NCBI RefSeq assembly: GCF_009796745.1
Contig: NZ_CP047024.1
Location: 4,464,001 to 4,528,000, forward strand
From: Paraglaciecola sp. L1A13
GTDB lineage: Bacteria; Pseudomonadota; Gammaproteobacteria; Enterobacterales; Alteromonadaceae
Reading direction: 5' to 3'
DNA length: 64,000 bases
Shown: piece after piece, positions 56,144-64,000 of the stretch
How the letters are laid out: each line of letters opens with the position of its first letter
How positions within the stretch are numbered: position 1 is the first letter of the stretch
Notes under the pieces: model-generated
Told to the model about the DNA's origin: nothing
What the model saw: the letters and a program-made list of their open reading frames with translations, nothing else
The model's database searches: none
Program-made: the position numbers and the translations under genes

Positions 56144-56172
56144 AATATTGATGTCTCTCGATAAAGCCAATA

Positions 56173-56547
56173 TTAAGAATTAATTGGTCGAATGAAGGGA
56201 TAAACGTCAGTCACACCGAATAAATCAAGTAAAGCAACCACGGCTAACACCGTAATAATGGCGCCGACGATGCCACCTGCGGGCATGGTATTCATCTGCT
56301 CGTTCAGTGAATTTAACTCGCCTTGTGTCATGTTATTGATGCGGTTTTTGGCATCAACTGGATTAACGCCTAGTTGTTCAAGCTGCGCTAACACATCTTG
56401 GCTATCAACCATTGCCAGCACTTGCTGCTTACTAAATTGATATTGCGCCTGATTCAGTACGTCATTTGAGGTATACACACCAGCTGAAGCTGTACCTAGG
56501 CTGATAGTTAACAATAATGCGCTAATGAGTGTGATTAGTTTAGTCAT
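56173..56547 (-). CDS. PA2779-family small membrane protein
   Basis: 124 aa. The signal peptide ends near ASA/G; a helical region with AMVDSQDVLAQLEQLGVNP and DAKNRINNMTQGEL follows. Then comes one C-terminal membrane helix (about 90-112, GGIVGAIITVLAVVALLDLFG) and the tail DVYPFIRPINS. This corresponds to the PA2779 family, always small and paired with the C39 lipoprotein. It may anchor, assist or be cut by that peptidase. 30 bp upstream of it and in the same operon. Confidence 0.82.
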   Translation of the reverse strand: MTKLITLISALLLTISLGTASAGVYTSNDVLNQAQYQFSKQQVLAMVDSQDVLAQLEQLGVNPVDAKNRINNMTQGELNSLNEQMNTMPAGGIVGAIITVLAVVALLDLFGVTDVYPFIRPINS

Positions 56548-56914
56548 GGTGTTCTCTTTTTAAGTTATTAAATGTGGGCCAATTCGATCGTGACATATTC
56601 ACGAGGCTCCAACACTTGTATTTATCAGTATCGGTGAGGATACACCTGTCGGTCAGTAAGGTAACAACACATTGTTATGACTGATCTACTTCAAGCACAT
56701 TTACAAGTACTGTGCCAATAGAGTAAGCGATTAAGACGCACGGATTAATTGTTTAAATAACAATAAGTTAATAAGGTTAAAATAATATGCAGGTTTAGCG
56801 GCTGTCGCAAATAACCAACGAAAAAAGAAAAGCCTACGTGACTTATGTAATTAGTTCACGGTACACAAATCCACGCTAGGGGCCAATCAGAATCGACCGC
56901 AGGTTATGGGCTAA
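56548..56914. other. Intergenic region without a recognisable element
   Basis: 367 bp between the PA2779-type gene and the next minus-strand gene. It should contain the PA2778/PA2779 promoter; I see no ORF, repeat or terminator that I can support. Confidence 0.5.
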
Positions 56915-58087
56915 CTAATGTAGTGTATTGATTTTCGCTTGATATAGCTTTTTATCGTCAGACAGATACGAAATCTGCATCGCTGTTTTCAGCGATGCTT
57001 TGGCATGACCCAATTCGCCTAGCTGATATTGCGCTTTCGCCAAACCAAAAAAGCTTTCATGTAAGTATGGCGCTATAAGAGCGGCCTTTTGGTAATAACG
57101 GGCTGCTTTCCTATGATGACCTTGTTGATAGTTCTGGTCAGCAAGGTCAATCCAACTATAGGGGTTGTCATCATCTGCATTCTCAATCAGCCCACGCCAA
57201 TGAGTGGCGTCCTCAAAACGTCCCGCTTCTTCCAATAGGTTTACATAATTCCATATCATGTCGATCGACTGAAGCTCATGATCGATGGCGAACCGATATA
57301 TTTTTTCTGCTTGCGCAAAGTTATCTGCATGCTTATACAAAACAGCGAGCGTATTAAGCGTAGCGGAGTTAGATTTTGACTGAGATAACGCTGCGTTTAA
57401 AAGCGAAAACGCGCGATCATATGCATGGTTAATGAGTGCTTCACTGGCTAGATTCTGATAGAACATCGAAACAAAATTCTGGCGAGAAACGGAACTCCCT
57501 ACTACGTCACCCTGTTGAGGAAAGTAGTCAACAATTAACTGGGGAGTTCTGAAATAAATGAAATCCGGGTCTTTAACAAAATTCGGCTCATGTAACACAG
57601 TCCGCACATGAGAAGACAGCGTCATTACGCTGCTATAACGCTGATAAATAGGCGCTGAGTTGACTTTTTGATATTCGATATCAACGCCAACCAGTTCAGC
57701 AAGAGCCGTGGTCAAAATAGCCAACGATAAACAATTCCCAGCTTGGTTAGTCAAACTCTGTGCTGCCATGAAAGTATCACCACGAAAATCAAAGCTAGCC
57801 GTATATTGACTCAAATAATCATATAAGCGTTCATGACCTTTCACATCGGCATTTGCTGGGTCGTTATAGTAATTTAAAAAATTCTGTTGCTGACTAGGAG
57901 TAAGAGAGAATATATCTACAACGCTGGGGACGTTTTGCAGTTTGAAGTAGTCTTTAGGGATTTCTAAATCAGTATTCTTAGCTGTTTCAACATAAACCGC
58001 TTTGCTAGGTGTATGACTACTGCACCCAACTAATACAAGAACGGCTAATATAATCGCAGCTAAACACCTGTCATAAATAAACCGCAT
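56915..58087 (-). CDS. Lipoprotein with transglutaminase-like and TPR domains
   Basis: 390 aa. Lipobox LVGCSS. Residues about 85-200 look like a transglutaminase/papain-fold domain, with QAGNCLSLAILTTALAE (Cys near 118), LSSHVRTVL and LIVDYFPQQG supplying a Cys-His-Asp set. Tetratricopeptide repeats occupy about 215-385 (ALINHAYDRAFSLLNAAL, ARYYQKAALIAPYLHESF). The design parallels the C39-TPR lipoprotein upstream: a papain-fold head and a TPR tail on a lipid anchor. The function is unknown. Confidence 0.78.
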   Translation of the reverse strand: MRFIYDRCLAAIILAVLVLVGCSSHTPSKAVYVETAKNTDLEIPKDYFKLQNVPSVVDIFSLTPSQQQNFLNYYNDPANADVKGHERLYDYLSQYTASFDFRGDTFMAAQSLTNQAGNCLSLAILTTALAELVGVDIEYQKVNSAPIYQRYSSVMTLSSHVRTVLHEPNFVKDPDFIYFRTPQLIVDYFPQQGDVVGSSVSRQNFVSMFYQNLASEALINHAYDRAFSLLNAALSQSKSNSATLNTLAVLYKHADNFAQAEKIYRFAIDHELQSIDMIWNYVNLLEEAGRFEDATHWRGLIENADDDNPYSWIDLADQNYQQGHHRKAARYYQKAALIAPYLHESFFGLAKAQYQLGELGHAKASLKTAMQISYLSDDKKLYQAKINTLH

Positions 58088-58181
58088 TTAACATCCTGTT
58101 TTCAATGGAGATAACACTTAAAACGAGTATTTGCTATTTGCACACAAAACACAATCCCCCTAATGACAGAGTTTCCTTCTG

Positions 58182-58709
58182 CTAATTTCCCTCACATGGG
58201 TAGGCTTTTTTAACGGCTTCGTATACCTCACTTTCCATAGTCTGCCTATGGTTTAGCTCATTTGGTAAAGCATTCACTACCGACACAACCACGTCATGAT
58301 CGACATCCGCATCGGGCAAGCAAAATTTAGCTAAATAGGTTTCGGCATCAGTCGCTCTTGAGTTACCTACTCGGGTTCGTATAGCTCGTTGAGAAAACGA
58401 ACTCATCCCTTTATTGTCTTCTAATCCACGCATTATCTGAGTGTCTGTGAGCACAGCTCCGTGTAAGAAGCCCTTAATAAATTGGTAACAAGTTGAGCTG
58501 GGTAATTGCTTTATATTTTGCTGATTAGCGGATTCAGATTTCAGCACTTGGCAACTCTGCCACACTCCATGCGTAGCGTCATTGCCTCTCGAGGCTTTGG
58601 TATCCATCATAGCGGAAGATACATTGGGTAAAACCGCTAGCCCTAGGCTCAGAAAAATAACCTGATAAGATTTATTATTTACAAAATTTTTGATCGATAA
58701 ATTGTGCAT
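58182..58709 (-). CDS. Rap1a/Tai-like exported protein
   Basis: 175 aa with a signal peptide (cleavage near SSA/MM). Conserved features are a Cys in STCYQFIKGFLHGAVL, FCLPDADVDHD and the ending VYEAVKKAYPC, the layout of the Rap1a domain known from immunity proteins against type VI amidase effectors. Many family members have no effector partner and none is seen here. ATG 58709 has GGAG 6 nt upstream; GTG 58721 is rejected. It follows nhaA by 14 bp and may be co-transcribed with it. Confidence 0.65.
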   Translation of the reverse strand: MHNLSIKNFVNNKSYQVIFLSLGLAVLPNVSSAMMDTKASRGNDATHGVWQSCQVLKSESANQQNIKQLPSSTCYQFIKGFLHGAVLTDTQIMRGLEDNKGMSSFSQRAIRTRVGNSRATDAETYLAKFCLPDADVDHDVVVSVVNALPNELNHRQTMESEVYEAVKKAYPCEGN

Positions 58710-58723
58710 AGCATTCTCCACAG

Positions 58724-59935
58724 TTAAGTCTGTTGAGCGGCTTCACGCTCAATACGTTCTTTAGATTTAGCGTTACTTCTGGCCAGCAAAGCAGCCCCCA
58801 GCACGGCAGAGATCAACGACCCAAGCAACACACCCACTTTTACGCTAGTTTGATACGCTAAACCTTGCTCCTCGAATGCCAGACTGCCGATAAATAAACT
58901 CATGGTAAAGCCAATACCACACAGCAAACTCACACCATATAACTGGACCCAGTTGGCCCCATCTGGCAATTTGGCTAAACCCATTTTTACGGTTAACCAA
59001 CACACACCAAAAATACCTAGCTGCTTGCCCACAAACAGACCGGCAGCGATCCCCAGTGTAATAGGGTTGAGTAAGTCAGACAAACTTGCTCCAAATAATG
59101 ATACTCCCGCATTGGCAAAGGCAAATATTGGCAGCACCACAAAGGCGACCCAAGGATGAAGCTTATGCTCAAGGTGCGGCAACATAGGGTGGCCATCTTC
59201 GTTTCTCAACTTAAGGGGAATAAACCAAGCTAGAGCAAAACCGGCTAAAGTTGCGTGAACCCCGGATTTAAGTACCGCAGCCCAAACCACCACGCCAATT
59301 AAGACATAGGCAGCCTGGCGACGCACATTGAAATGATTAAGTAAGAACAGCGCAAATAAACCGACAAAGGCGACAATCAGCGAGGTGGTAGATAAGTCCT
59401 GTGAGTAAAACAGGGCGATAATCACGATCGCACCTATATCATCAAAGATAGCGACGCTGAGCAGAAACAACTTTAAGCTCAATGGCAGAAATTTGCCGAA
59501 TATAGTAAAAACACCGACGGCAAAGGCGATATCAGTAGCAGATGGAATTGCCCAACCATTTACCGCAACCGGATCGTCAGCGTTAAACCACACGTAGATA
59601 AGGGCAGGAAATGCAATTCCTGCTATTGCGGCAACGGCCGGCAAGGTGATCTGTGAAATAGACGACAGTTGTCCATCAAGAATTTCTCGTTTGACCTCAA
59701 GTCCCACCAAGAAGAAAAATATAGCCATGAGTCCATCGTTGACCCATAACAGTAACGGCTTGGCGATTTCGAATGCACCAAAGCGAATGCTGACTGGTAT
59801 TTCCAGCAGTCCATTATAAAAACCAAACGCTGGAGAGTTAGCCAAAATCATTGCAACCGCAGCGGCAATAACCAGGATCACGCCACCTGCAGCTTCGTGT
59901 TGTATTAATTTACTTAAGTAGGTTGGCACGGTCAT
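58724..59935 (-). CDS. nhaA: Na+/H+ antiporter NhaA
   Basis: 403 aa with about 12 helices. The functional segments are present: ATDIAFAVGVFTIFG and the paired Asp helix AIFDDIGAIVIIALFY. It exchanges sodium for protons, giving salt and alkali tolerance. Divergent from nhaR. The region around its start codon is duplicated (see the repeat entry), so its translation may be affected by an overlapping upstream ORF. ATG 59935 has GGAAGA upstream. Confidence 0.96.
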   Translation of the reverse strand: MTVPTYLSKLIQHEAAGGVILVIAAAVAMILANSPAFGFYNGLLEIPVSIRFGAFEIAKPLLLWVNDGLMAIFFFLVGLEVKREILDGQLSSISQITLPAVAAIAGIAFPALIYVWFNADDPVAVNGWAIPSATDIAFAVGVFTIFGKFLPLSLKLFLLSVAIFDDIGAIVIIALFYSQDLSTTSLIVAFVGLFALFLLNHFNVRRQAAYVLIGVVVWAAVLKSGVHATLAGFALAWFIPLKLRNEDGHPMLPHLEHKLHPWVAFVVLPIFAFANAGVSLFGASLSDLLNPITLGIAAGLFVGKQLGIFGVCWLTVKMGLAKLPDGANWVQLYGVSLLCGIGFTMSLFIGSLAFEEQGLAYQTSVKVGVLLGSLISAVLGAALLARSNAKSKERIEREAAQQT

Positions 59936-59966
59936 ATTCTTCCCTATAAGTAGGTGGCACGGTCAT
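59910..59966 (-). other. 18-codon upstream ORF overlapping the nhaA start, from a 31-bp tandem duplication
   Basis: The segment carrying the ribosome binding site, ATG and first codons of nhaA (59916-59946) is repeated at 59948-59978 with few changes. The outer copy keeps GGAAGAAT-ATG and starts an ORF at 59966 reading MTVPPTYREEYDRANLLK. It runs through the nhaA start in another frame and stops at 59910. A 31-bp shift is not a multiple of three, so the outer ATG cannot give NhaA. It probably competes for ribosomes. Confidence 0.6.
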
Positions 59967-60134
59967 ATTCTTCCATATTTGGTTTAGGGTTAGTCCTATG
60001 CCACCTCAATATTTTAGACTTTACCTGAGGTGTTTCAAGTATTTAATATAAGCGCCAAGTCAAATTAGGTATAGTCGTTTATTGTTGATTTTTAATCAGG
60101 TATTTCCTGATAACGAACTCGCAAGGTATCAACC

Positions 60135-61025
60135 ATGAATCAATTGAATTATCAGCACTTATACTATTTTTACGTGACAGCTAAACAAGGCAGTATAATA
60201 AAGGCGTCTAGTGTTTTGCACCTCACCCCTCAAACCATCAGTGAGCAAATTCGGACACTCGAGGCCTACTTTGGCTTTGATTTATTTGACCGAGTAGGTA
60301 AACGTCTGCAATTAAATAGTCAGGGAAAATTGACTTACAATTTCGCCAAAGACATTTTTAGTTTGGGAACCGAGTTATTAATGTCAGTGAAAAACCAACG
60401 GCAAAATCAGCAATTAGTGTTATCAGTTGGTGTAACAGACGTGCTACCAAAAGTACTCGCCTTTGATATGTTTCAGCGTTGTCTTACTCAACATCCTGAT
60501 GTGCGGCTAATATGTAAAGAAGGCGATTTAAATAGTCTCAGCGCGGAACTGGCATTGAATAAAATTGATGGCATATTGTCTGACAGGCCGTTACCACGCT
60601 CGAGCAATATTAAAGCCTTCAACCATCTATTGGAGCGTAGTGGATTAAGCTTTTTTGTCGCTCAAAATCAGGCCCATGAATATATCGATAATTTCCCGCA
60701 ATGTTTAGACAGTAAACCGTTTTTAATTCCAGGCGATAAATCTGCACAAAAACTATCGATTCTGGCCTGGTTTGCCAAACATAAGATCACCCCTCAAATA
60801 TCTGCTGAATTTGAAGATGGTGCACTTATGAAGATATTTGCTCAACGTGGCTATGGCGTATTTTGCGCACCCACATCCGTCGAAATCGATATAGAGAAAC
60901 AATATAAAGTGAAAGTGATCGGCAGAACTGATTCGCTAACGGAACGCTTGTATCTCATTTCTCCTGAGCGCAAGGTCAGCAACCCTTTGCTTACCCCCTT
61001 TATGACCCGGGCTGTCAAAATTTAA
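60135..61025 (+). CDS. nhaR: LysR-family activator NhaR
   Basis: 296 aa. The winged helix-turn-helix starts LNYQHLYYFYVTAKQGSI and continues HLTPQTISEQIRTLEAYFG, the NhaR form. An effector domain follows (KIDGILSDRPLPRS). NhaR activates nhaA in response to sodium; the divergent layout with nhaA supports this. ATG 60135; the 200 bp between the two genes must hold its binding sites. Confidence 0.92.
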   Translation: MNQLNYQHLYYFYVTAKQGSIIKASSVLHLTPQTISEQIRTLEAYFGFDLFDRVGKRLQLNSQGKLTYNFAKDIFSLGTELLMSVKNQRQNQQLVLSVGVTDVLPKVLAFDMFQRCLTQHPDVRLICKEGDLNSLSAELALNKIDGILSDRPLPRSSNIKAFNHLLERSGLSFFVAQNQAHEYIDNFPQCLDSKPFLIPGDKSAQKLSILAWFAKHKITPQISAEFEDGALMKIFAQRGYGVFCAPTSVEIDIEKQYKVKVIGRTDSLTERLYLISPERKVSNPLLTPFMTRAVKI

Positions 61026-61099
61026 CGCCCCTCGAGCGCATTGATATAAAGTTGCCAGCTGTATATTTTTTAACCAAAAAACTAGTAAAGTACTGTAAA

Positions 61100-61136
61100 C
61101 CTGCTATCAATTTAAGAGGAATGAATAGATAGCAGG
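61100..61136 (+). promoter_or_regulatory. Leader hairpin that would mask a Shine-Dalgarno
   Basis: CCTGCTATC (61100-61108) and GATAGCAGG (61128-61136) are perfect 9-bp arms with a 19-nt loop. The 3' arm overlaps the first part of the AGGAGG ribosome binding site (61134-61139) of the ORF at 61146. In RNA this stem would hinder initiation. Confidence 0.55.
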
Positions 61137-61145
61137 AGGCACATC

Positions 61146-61280
61146 ATGTTCTTTCGGATAAAACCCTCTATTTTAGCACTACACCACTTAGTTACGTTGC
61201 TAATCCCCCAAAATTACACACTACGCTTTATCAACAAGCCAAAGCCCGTTGTTTTAAGTAATGAGTCATTATCATGTTAG
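61146..61280 (+). CDS. 44-aa ORF leading the lysis-like module
   Basis: Starts at ATG 61146, 6 nt after a perfect AGGAGG, and ends at TAG 61278-61280, overlapping the muramidase start (ATG 61274). The peptide begins MFFRIKPSILALHHLVTLL: basic N-terminus, then a moderately hydrophobic stretch, then a polar Lys/Pro-rich tail. The muramidase has no good ribosome site of its own, so translation may depend on this ORF. It may be a leader peptide used for coupling or a small membrane protein. I do not recognise it. Confidence 0.5.
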   Translation: MFFRIKPSILALHHLVTLLIPQNYTLRFINKPKPVVLSNESLSC

Positions 61281-62668
61281 GAGCAGTGAGTGCAGATTTA
61301 CTCAATGTGCGCAGCATGCCCACGATCACCAGCGCAGTTGTTGGTCAATTAACCAAGGGAATGGTCATTGTTGCCACGCCCATGCAACATGATTGGGTAC
61401 AATTTCGATTCAGTGGCACATTTGGATTTGCCGCGGGGCATTACTTACAACCTGTTAACGATCTCACCCGACTGACAGGCACAGTGAATACAAACCTATT
61501 GAATATACGTCAAGGTCCAAATGCTAGTGCAAAAGTAATAGCGACTGTCGCCCTTGGTGCATCGATCAAAACATTGGCAGTCATAGGCGATTGGCTAGAA
61601 GTAGAGTTCAACGGCCATCAAGCCTATACCTTGGCAAAACATGTAGACTTGGTTTACGCAAATAACGGCTACTACGCCATCGTAACGGCTACCACATTAA
61701 ACGTCAGAAGTGCGCCCAATCAACAGGGTAGCGTTTTTGGTCAATTAGCTGCTGACAGTACCGTTTGGGTAGAAGGCGAGCAACAAAACTGGTGTCAAAT
61801 TCGTTTTAACGGAAATCGTGGCTATGTGGCAGGTGCATACTTGCAGCCCACTCTCCCAGTCTCTGAGCTATATCCTGCAATCTCAAGTGATCATGGCGAT
61901 GAATTATTTGACGAGACAGCACAGGAGCAAATTGACGACGAGGTAAGCCCACTGACACCACTGCATGACCCGCAACCACGTTTAACCCCCGATATTATTC
62001 TGGCCGTAGTAGGCACTAAAGAGCAGCGCGCCGTAGCAGCAACATGGAATCGTTGGGGTGCTTTACTTAGTCAATTATGCTCTGAGAAAGAGTTAGAGGT
62101 AGCCTGCGCAGTCGCCGTGTTGTGCGTCGAGAGTCGAGGTAAGGGTTTTGAGCAAAATAATGCCGACCGACTTATTATCCGTTTCGAGAATCACAAATTT
62201 TGGAAATTTTGGGGAAAACACCACGCTCAGCAATATCGACAGCATTTCACTTACAATTCGAAAAAGGTATGGACTAAGCATCAATGGCGAGCCAATCCTG
62301 CTGATCCCTGGCAAGGGTTTCACGGCGAGCAATCTAGAGAGTGGCAGGTATTTGAATTTGCCCGCAGTCTGGATGAAGACGCCGCAATGCAGTCAATAAG
62401 CATGGGTGCACCGCAAATCATGGGATTTCATTTTGAACGCATAGGTTATCAGTCCGTTGTAGAAATGTTTGATGCTTTCTCTTTAGGTATTCCTGCGCAT
62501 ATTGACGGGTTATTTGAATTTTTCAATCACACCATGCGCCAACATTTACGAGACCAAGCTTTTGAAAACTTCGCCGCACTATATAACGGCAGCGGACAAA
62601 AAGAGCTGTACGGGCGACTAATCGCCAATCATTACCACGCGTTCAATAAGTTACTCCCGAACGCTTAA
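61274..62668 (+). CDS. SH3-repeat N-acetylmuramidase (endolysin-like, DUF3380 family)
   Basis: 464 aa, no signal peptide. Three bacterial SH3 repeats occupy about 4-60, 67-125 and 133-192 (each with LNVRS/LNIRQ and GYVAGAYLQP-like ends). An acidic linker and an N-acetylmuramidase domain (about 250-460) follow. The proposed catalytic Glu is in VLCVESRGKGF near 284, with RFENHKFW and SMGAPQIMGF. Such enzymes cut murein as phage endolysins or type VI effectors. A 3TM holin gene follows after 38 bp, so it may reach murein through the holin. No other phage gene is nearby. Confidence 0.85.
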   Translation: MLGAVSADLLNVRSMPTITSAVVGQLTKGMVIVATPMQHDWVQFRFSGTFGFAAGHYLQPVNDLTRLTGTVNTNLLNIRQGPNASAKVIATVALGASIKTLAVIGDWLEVEFNGHQAYTLAKHVDLVYANNGYYAIVTATTLNVRSAPNQQGSVFGQLAADSTVWVEGEQQNWCQIRFNGNRGYVAGAYLQPTLPVSELYPAISSDHGDELFDETAQEQIDDEVSPLTPLHDPQPRLTPDIILAVVGTKEQRAVAATWNRWGALLSQLCSEKELEVACAVAVLCVESRGKGFEQNNADRLIIRFENHKFWKFWGKHHAQQYRQHFTYNSKKVWTKHQWRANPADPWQGFHGEQSREWQVFEFARSLDEDAAMQSISMGAPQIMGFHFERIGYQSVVEMFDAFSLGIPAHIDGLFEFFNHTMRQHLRDQAFENFAALYNGSGQKELYGRLIANHYHAFNKLLPNA

Positions 62669-62706
62669 CCCCTTTATGCCCATCAAGTTATGCTAGGAGC
62701 AAGATC

Positions 62707-63138
62707 ATGAACGTATTTTCTTTTATCAGTAATTTATTTGAACCCGCTGTGAAGTTGGTTGACGAACTTCACACCAGCGACGAAGAACGCTTACAACTGC
62801 AAAGTCAGATCAAAGCGGTGGAAAACGAATTGCTTGCCAAGGTAATTGACTACGAAAGTCAATTATTGCAGAGCAAAACTGCCATTATCACCGCGGAAGC
62901 CACTGGACAATCTTGGATACAGCGTAATTGGCGCCCTATTACTATGTTGACCTTTTTGGCGCTAGTTGTAATGGACAGCTTTGGCTGGTTACCTAATCCA
63001 TTGGCTAAAGAAGCTTGGATTTTACTTCAGATTGGCTTGGGGGGATATGTAGCAGGACGTTCAGCCGAGAAGATCACTCAGCAGTATTTACAGGCCAGAC
63101 CGGCTGACAGTAAAACAGCACCAACGGCTAAAGGATAG
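62707..63138 (+). CDS. Holin-like protein (3TM, GTA-holin type)
   Basis: 143 aa. A charged helical N-terminus (about 15-60) precedes ITAEATGQSWIQRNWRPITML, the hallmark of GTA/phage 3TM holins. Two to three membrane helices follow (about 75-120) and then a basic tail. Holins release endolysins across the inner membrane. AGGAG stands before ATG 62707. Directly downstream of the muramidase; together they form a compact lysis-like pair. Confidence 0.85.
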   Translation: MNVFSFISNLFEPAVKLVDELHTSDEERLQLQSQIKAVENELLAKVIDYESQLLQSKTAIITAEATGQSWIQRNWRPITMLTFLALVVMDSFGWLPNPLAKEAWILLQIGLGGYVAGRSAEKITQQYLQARPADSKTAPTAKG

Positions 63139-63576
63139 TCTTTTTAACTCGCTAGGCCTACCTTTATGGTCTATACATCCACAGGTCAAAAAATGATGCC
63201 GGACCTACTCGTTAGGCGAGCATCCCGAACGCATAGTTGATTGTCGATAGGCGTCGCACCAAAAATAAGCAAAAATACCAACAAGATCAAAATTCGCACC
63301 AAAATAGAACGCTTAGTTCCAATATTCTCGATCTGATTGCTGTTTGAGGGTAGTTGAAAATGTCATAGAATCTTGCCCACAAGGGTCATTTTCATTGGTT
63401 TTAGTCAGTAAATGAGAGCGTTAACAAGACATTTTAAGCTATTCTCAATATTGGTGATAAAAACAGCATTTTTTGGCGCGCTTATTGAATAGTTAAGAAT
63501 CTATTCTGAGGATGCACTTCAACGCTATGAAAGCGACTCAGCTTACAAACACCTATTTTACGCCTAAGGAAACTCT
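63139..63576 (+). promoter_or_regulatory. Control region of the glutamine synthetase with a sigma-54-like site
   Basis: TTGGCGCGCTTATTGAA (63473-63489) resembles a sigma-54 promoter: GG at 63475-63476, ten bases, then G at 63487, with C of the -12 GC replaced by A. Direct repeats TCGCACCAAAA begin at 63254 and 63294, 40 bp apart, and contain the GCACCA half of the NtrC site without the second half. They lie 180-220 bp upstream of the promoter candidate, a normal enhancer distance. No ORF is present. Confidence 0.4.
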
Positions 63577-64000
63577 ATGTCCGGTCACGCTTCACGCTTA
63601 AACGCTATTACGCAAATCACCAACAGAGCACCAATACAGTGCGAAGTTCCACCACCTTTGACTGACATTTGGGCAACGGACGTTTTCGGCTTAGCAAAAA
63701 TGGAAGAAGACTTGTCCAAGAATGCGTTTAAAGCCATTAAAAACACCGTTATTACTGGTGCTCCTCTTGATCCGGCTACTGCAGACGTTGTGGCGTCAGC
63801 AATGAAAACGTGGGCAATCAGTAAAGGTGCAAAGTTCTTCTCGCATGTTTTTTACCCTATGACCAATATCACCGCTGAGAAGCATGATGGCTTTATTATT
63901 ACTAACCCTGAAGGTGCGGCAATCACAGAATTTACCGGTAGCCTACTTATTAAGGGCGAACCCGACGGGTCATCTTTTCCTAACGGCAGTTTACGTATGA
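63577..64000 (+). CDS. glnN: Glutamine synthetase type III, N-terminal part (3' end outside window)
   Basis: Open from ATG 63577 (AAGGA 8 nt upstream) to the window end, 141 codons. The sequence has [48 protein letters not shown] and [14 protein letters not shown]. These are diagnostic of GSIII (GlnN) rather than the common GSI. The full enzyme is about 700-730 aa and makes glutamine from glutamate and ammonia. The catalytic C-terminal part is not in the window. Confidence 0.9.
   Translation, partial: MSGHASRLNAITQITNRAPIQCEVPPPLTDIWATDVFGLAKMEEDLSKNAFKAIKNTVITGAPLDPATADVVASAMKTWAISKGAKFFSHVFYPMTNITAEKHDGFIITNPEGAAITEFTGSLLIKGEPDGSSFPNGSLRM

Noticed and set aside
58182..58709. Type VI immunity gene
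   Set aside because: The fold resembles Rap1a, but there is no adjacent effector or type VI gene, so only the family resemblance is reported.
61121..61132. Three-codon ORF (ATG AAT AGA TAG) in the loop of the lysis leader hairpin
   Set aside because: AGAGGA directly abuts the ATG, too close for initiation; probably chance.
61100..63138. Prophage or gene transfer agent cluster
   Set aside because: Only a muramidase and a holin are present; no capsid, tail, terminase, integrase or attachment repeats are visible.

Overview
The window looks like chromosome of a marine gammaproteobacterium of the order Alteromonadales, probably near Paraglaciecola/Glaciecola. This rests on family composition: two large TonB-dependent receptors, a NagP/NagB-II type amino-sugar pathway, a RimK-like ligase with RLAN domain, a type III glutamine synthetase, and gammaproteobacterial PriA, FtsN, HslVU and NhaA/NhaR. 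No database search was possible. I see no tRNA, rRNA, IS element, CRISPR array or prophage.

Layout. 1-536: 3' end of an RND/MMPL exporter. 537-933: gap between convergent genes that nevertheless holds a good sigma-54-type promoter. 934-6517: five-gene minus-strand signalling operon (sigma-54 activator, tiny DHp-only protein, CHASE3 histidine kinase, single-domain receiver, hybrid kinase with three receivers). 6896-9563: RimK-like ATP-grasp ligase and a GNAT/C39-peptidase fusion. 9825-37218: a large murein (peptidoglycan) salvage island. 37540-38797: GGDEF response regulator plus a second DHp-only protein. 38863-47649: ABC-F protein, chemotaxis receptor, small membrane thiol protein, a TetR-controlled DUF2855/flavoprotein pair, malic enzyme. 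47971-53391: housekeeping block rpmE, priA, ftsN, hslV, hslU. 53516-58709: a decayed gene, an EstB-like hydrolase, and exported cysteine-peptidase and TPR proteins. 58724-61025: nhaA/nhaR. 61100-63138: small lysis-like module (44-aa ORF, SH3-muramidase, 3TM holin). 63577-64000: start of a type III glutamine synthetase.

How the island fits together. Peptides are removed from murein by an amidase fused to a PBP4B/YfeW-like domain. A lipoprotein NagZ and a lipoprotein NamZ (DUF1343) split off GlcNAc and MurNAc. An exported NlpC/P60 protein and a Tat-type LdcA trim the peptides. An SSS symporter and NagP import sugars. A BadF-type kinase, MurQ, NagA and NagB-II convert them to fructose-6-phosphate. 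An RpiR/MurR-like regulator lies in the island. A 14-bp palindromic core occurs upstream of murR and, as its exact reverse complement, between the two divergent catabolic operons. Its half-site AGAATAAT recurs five times between the amidase and the first TonB receptor. The most unusual items are this regulon, the amidase-PBP4B fusion, the two DHp-only proteins, the orphan sigma-54 promoter, the lysis-like module with a masked ribosome binding site, and a 31-bp duplication of the nhaA start region that creates an overlapping upstream ORF.
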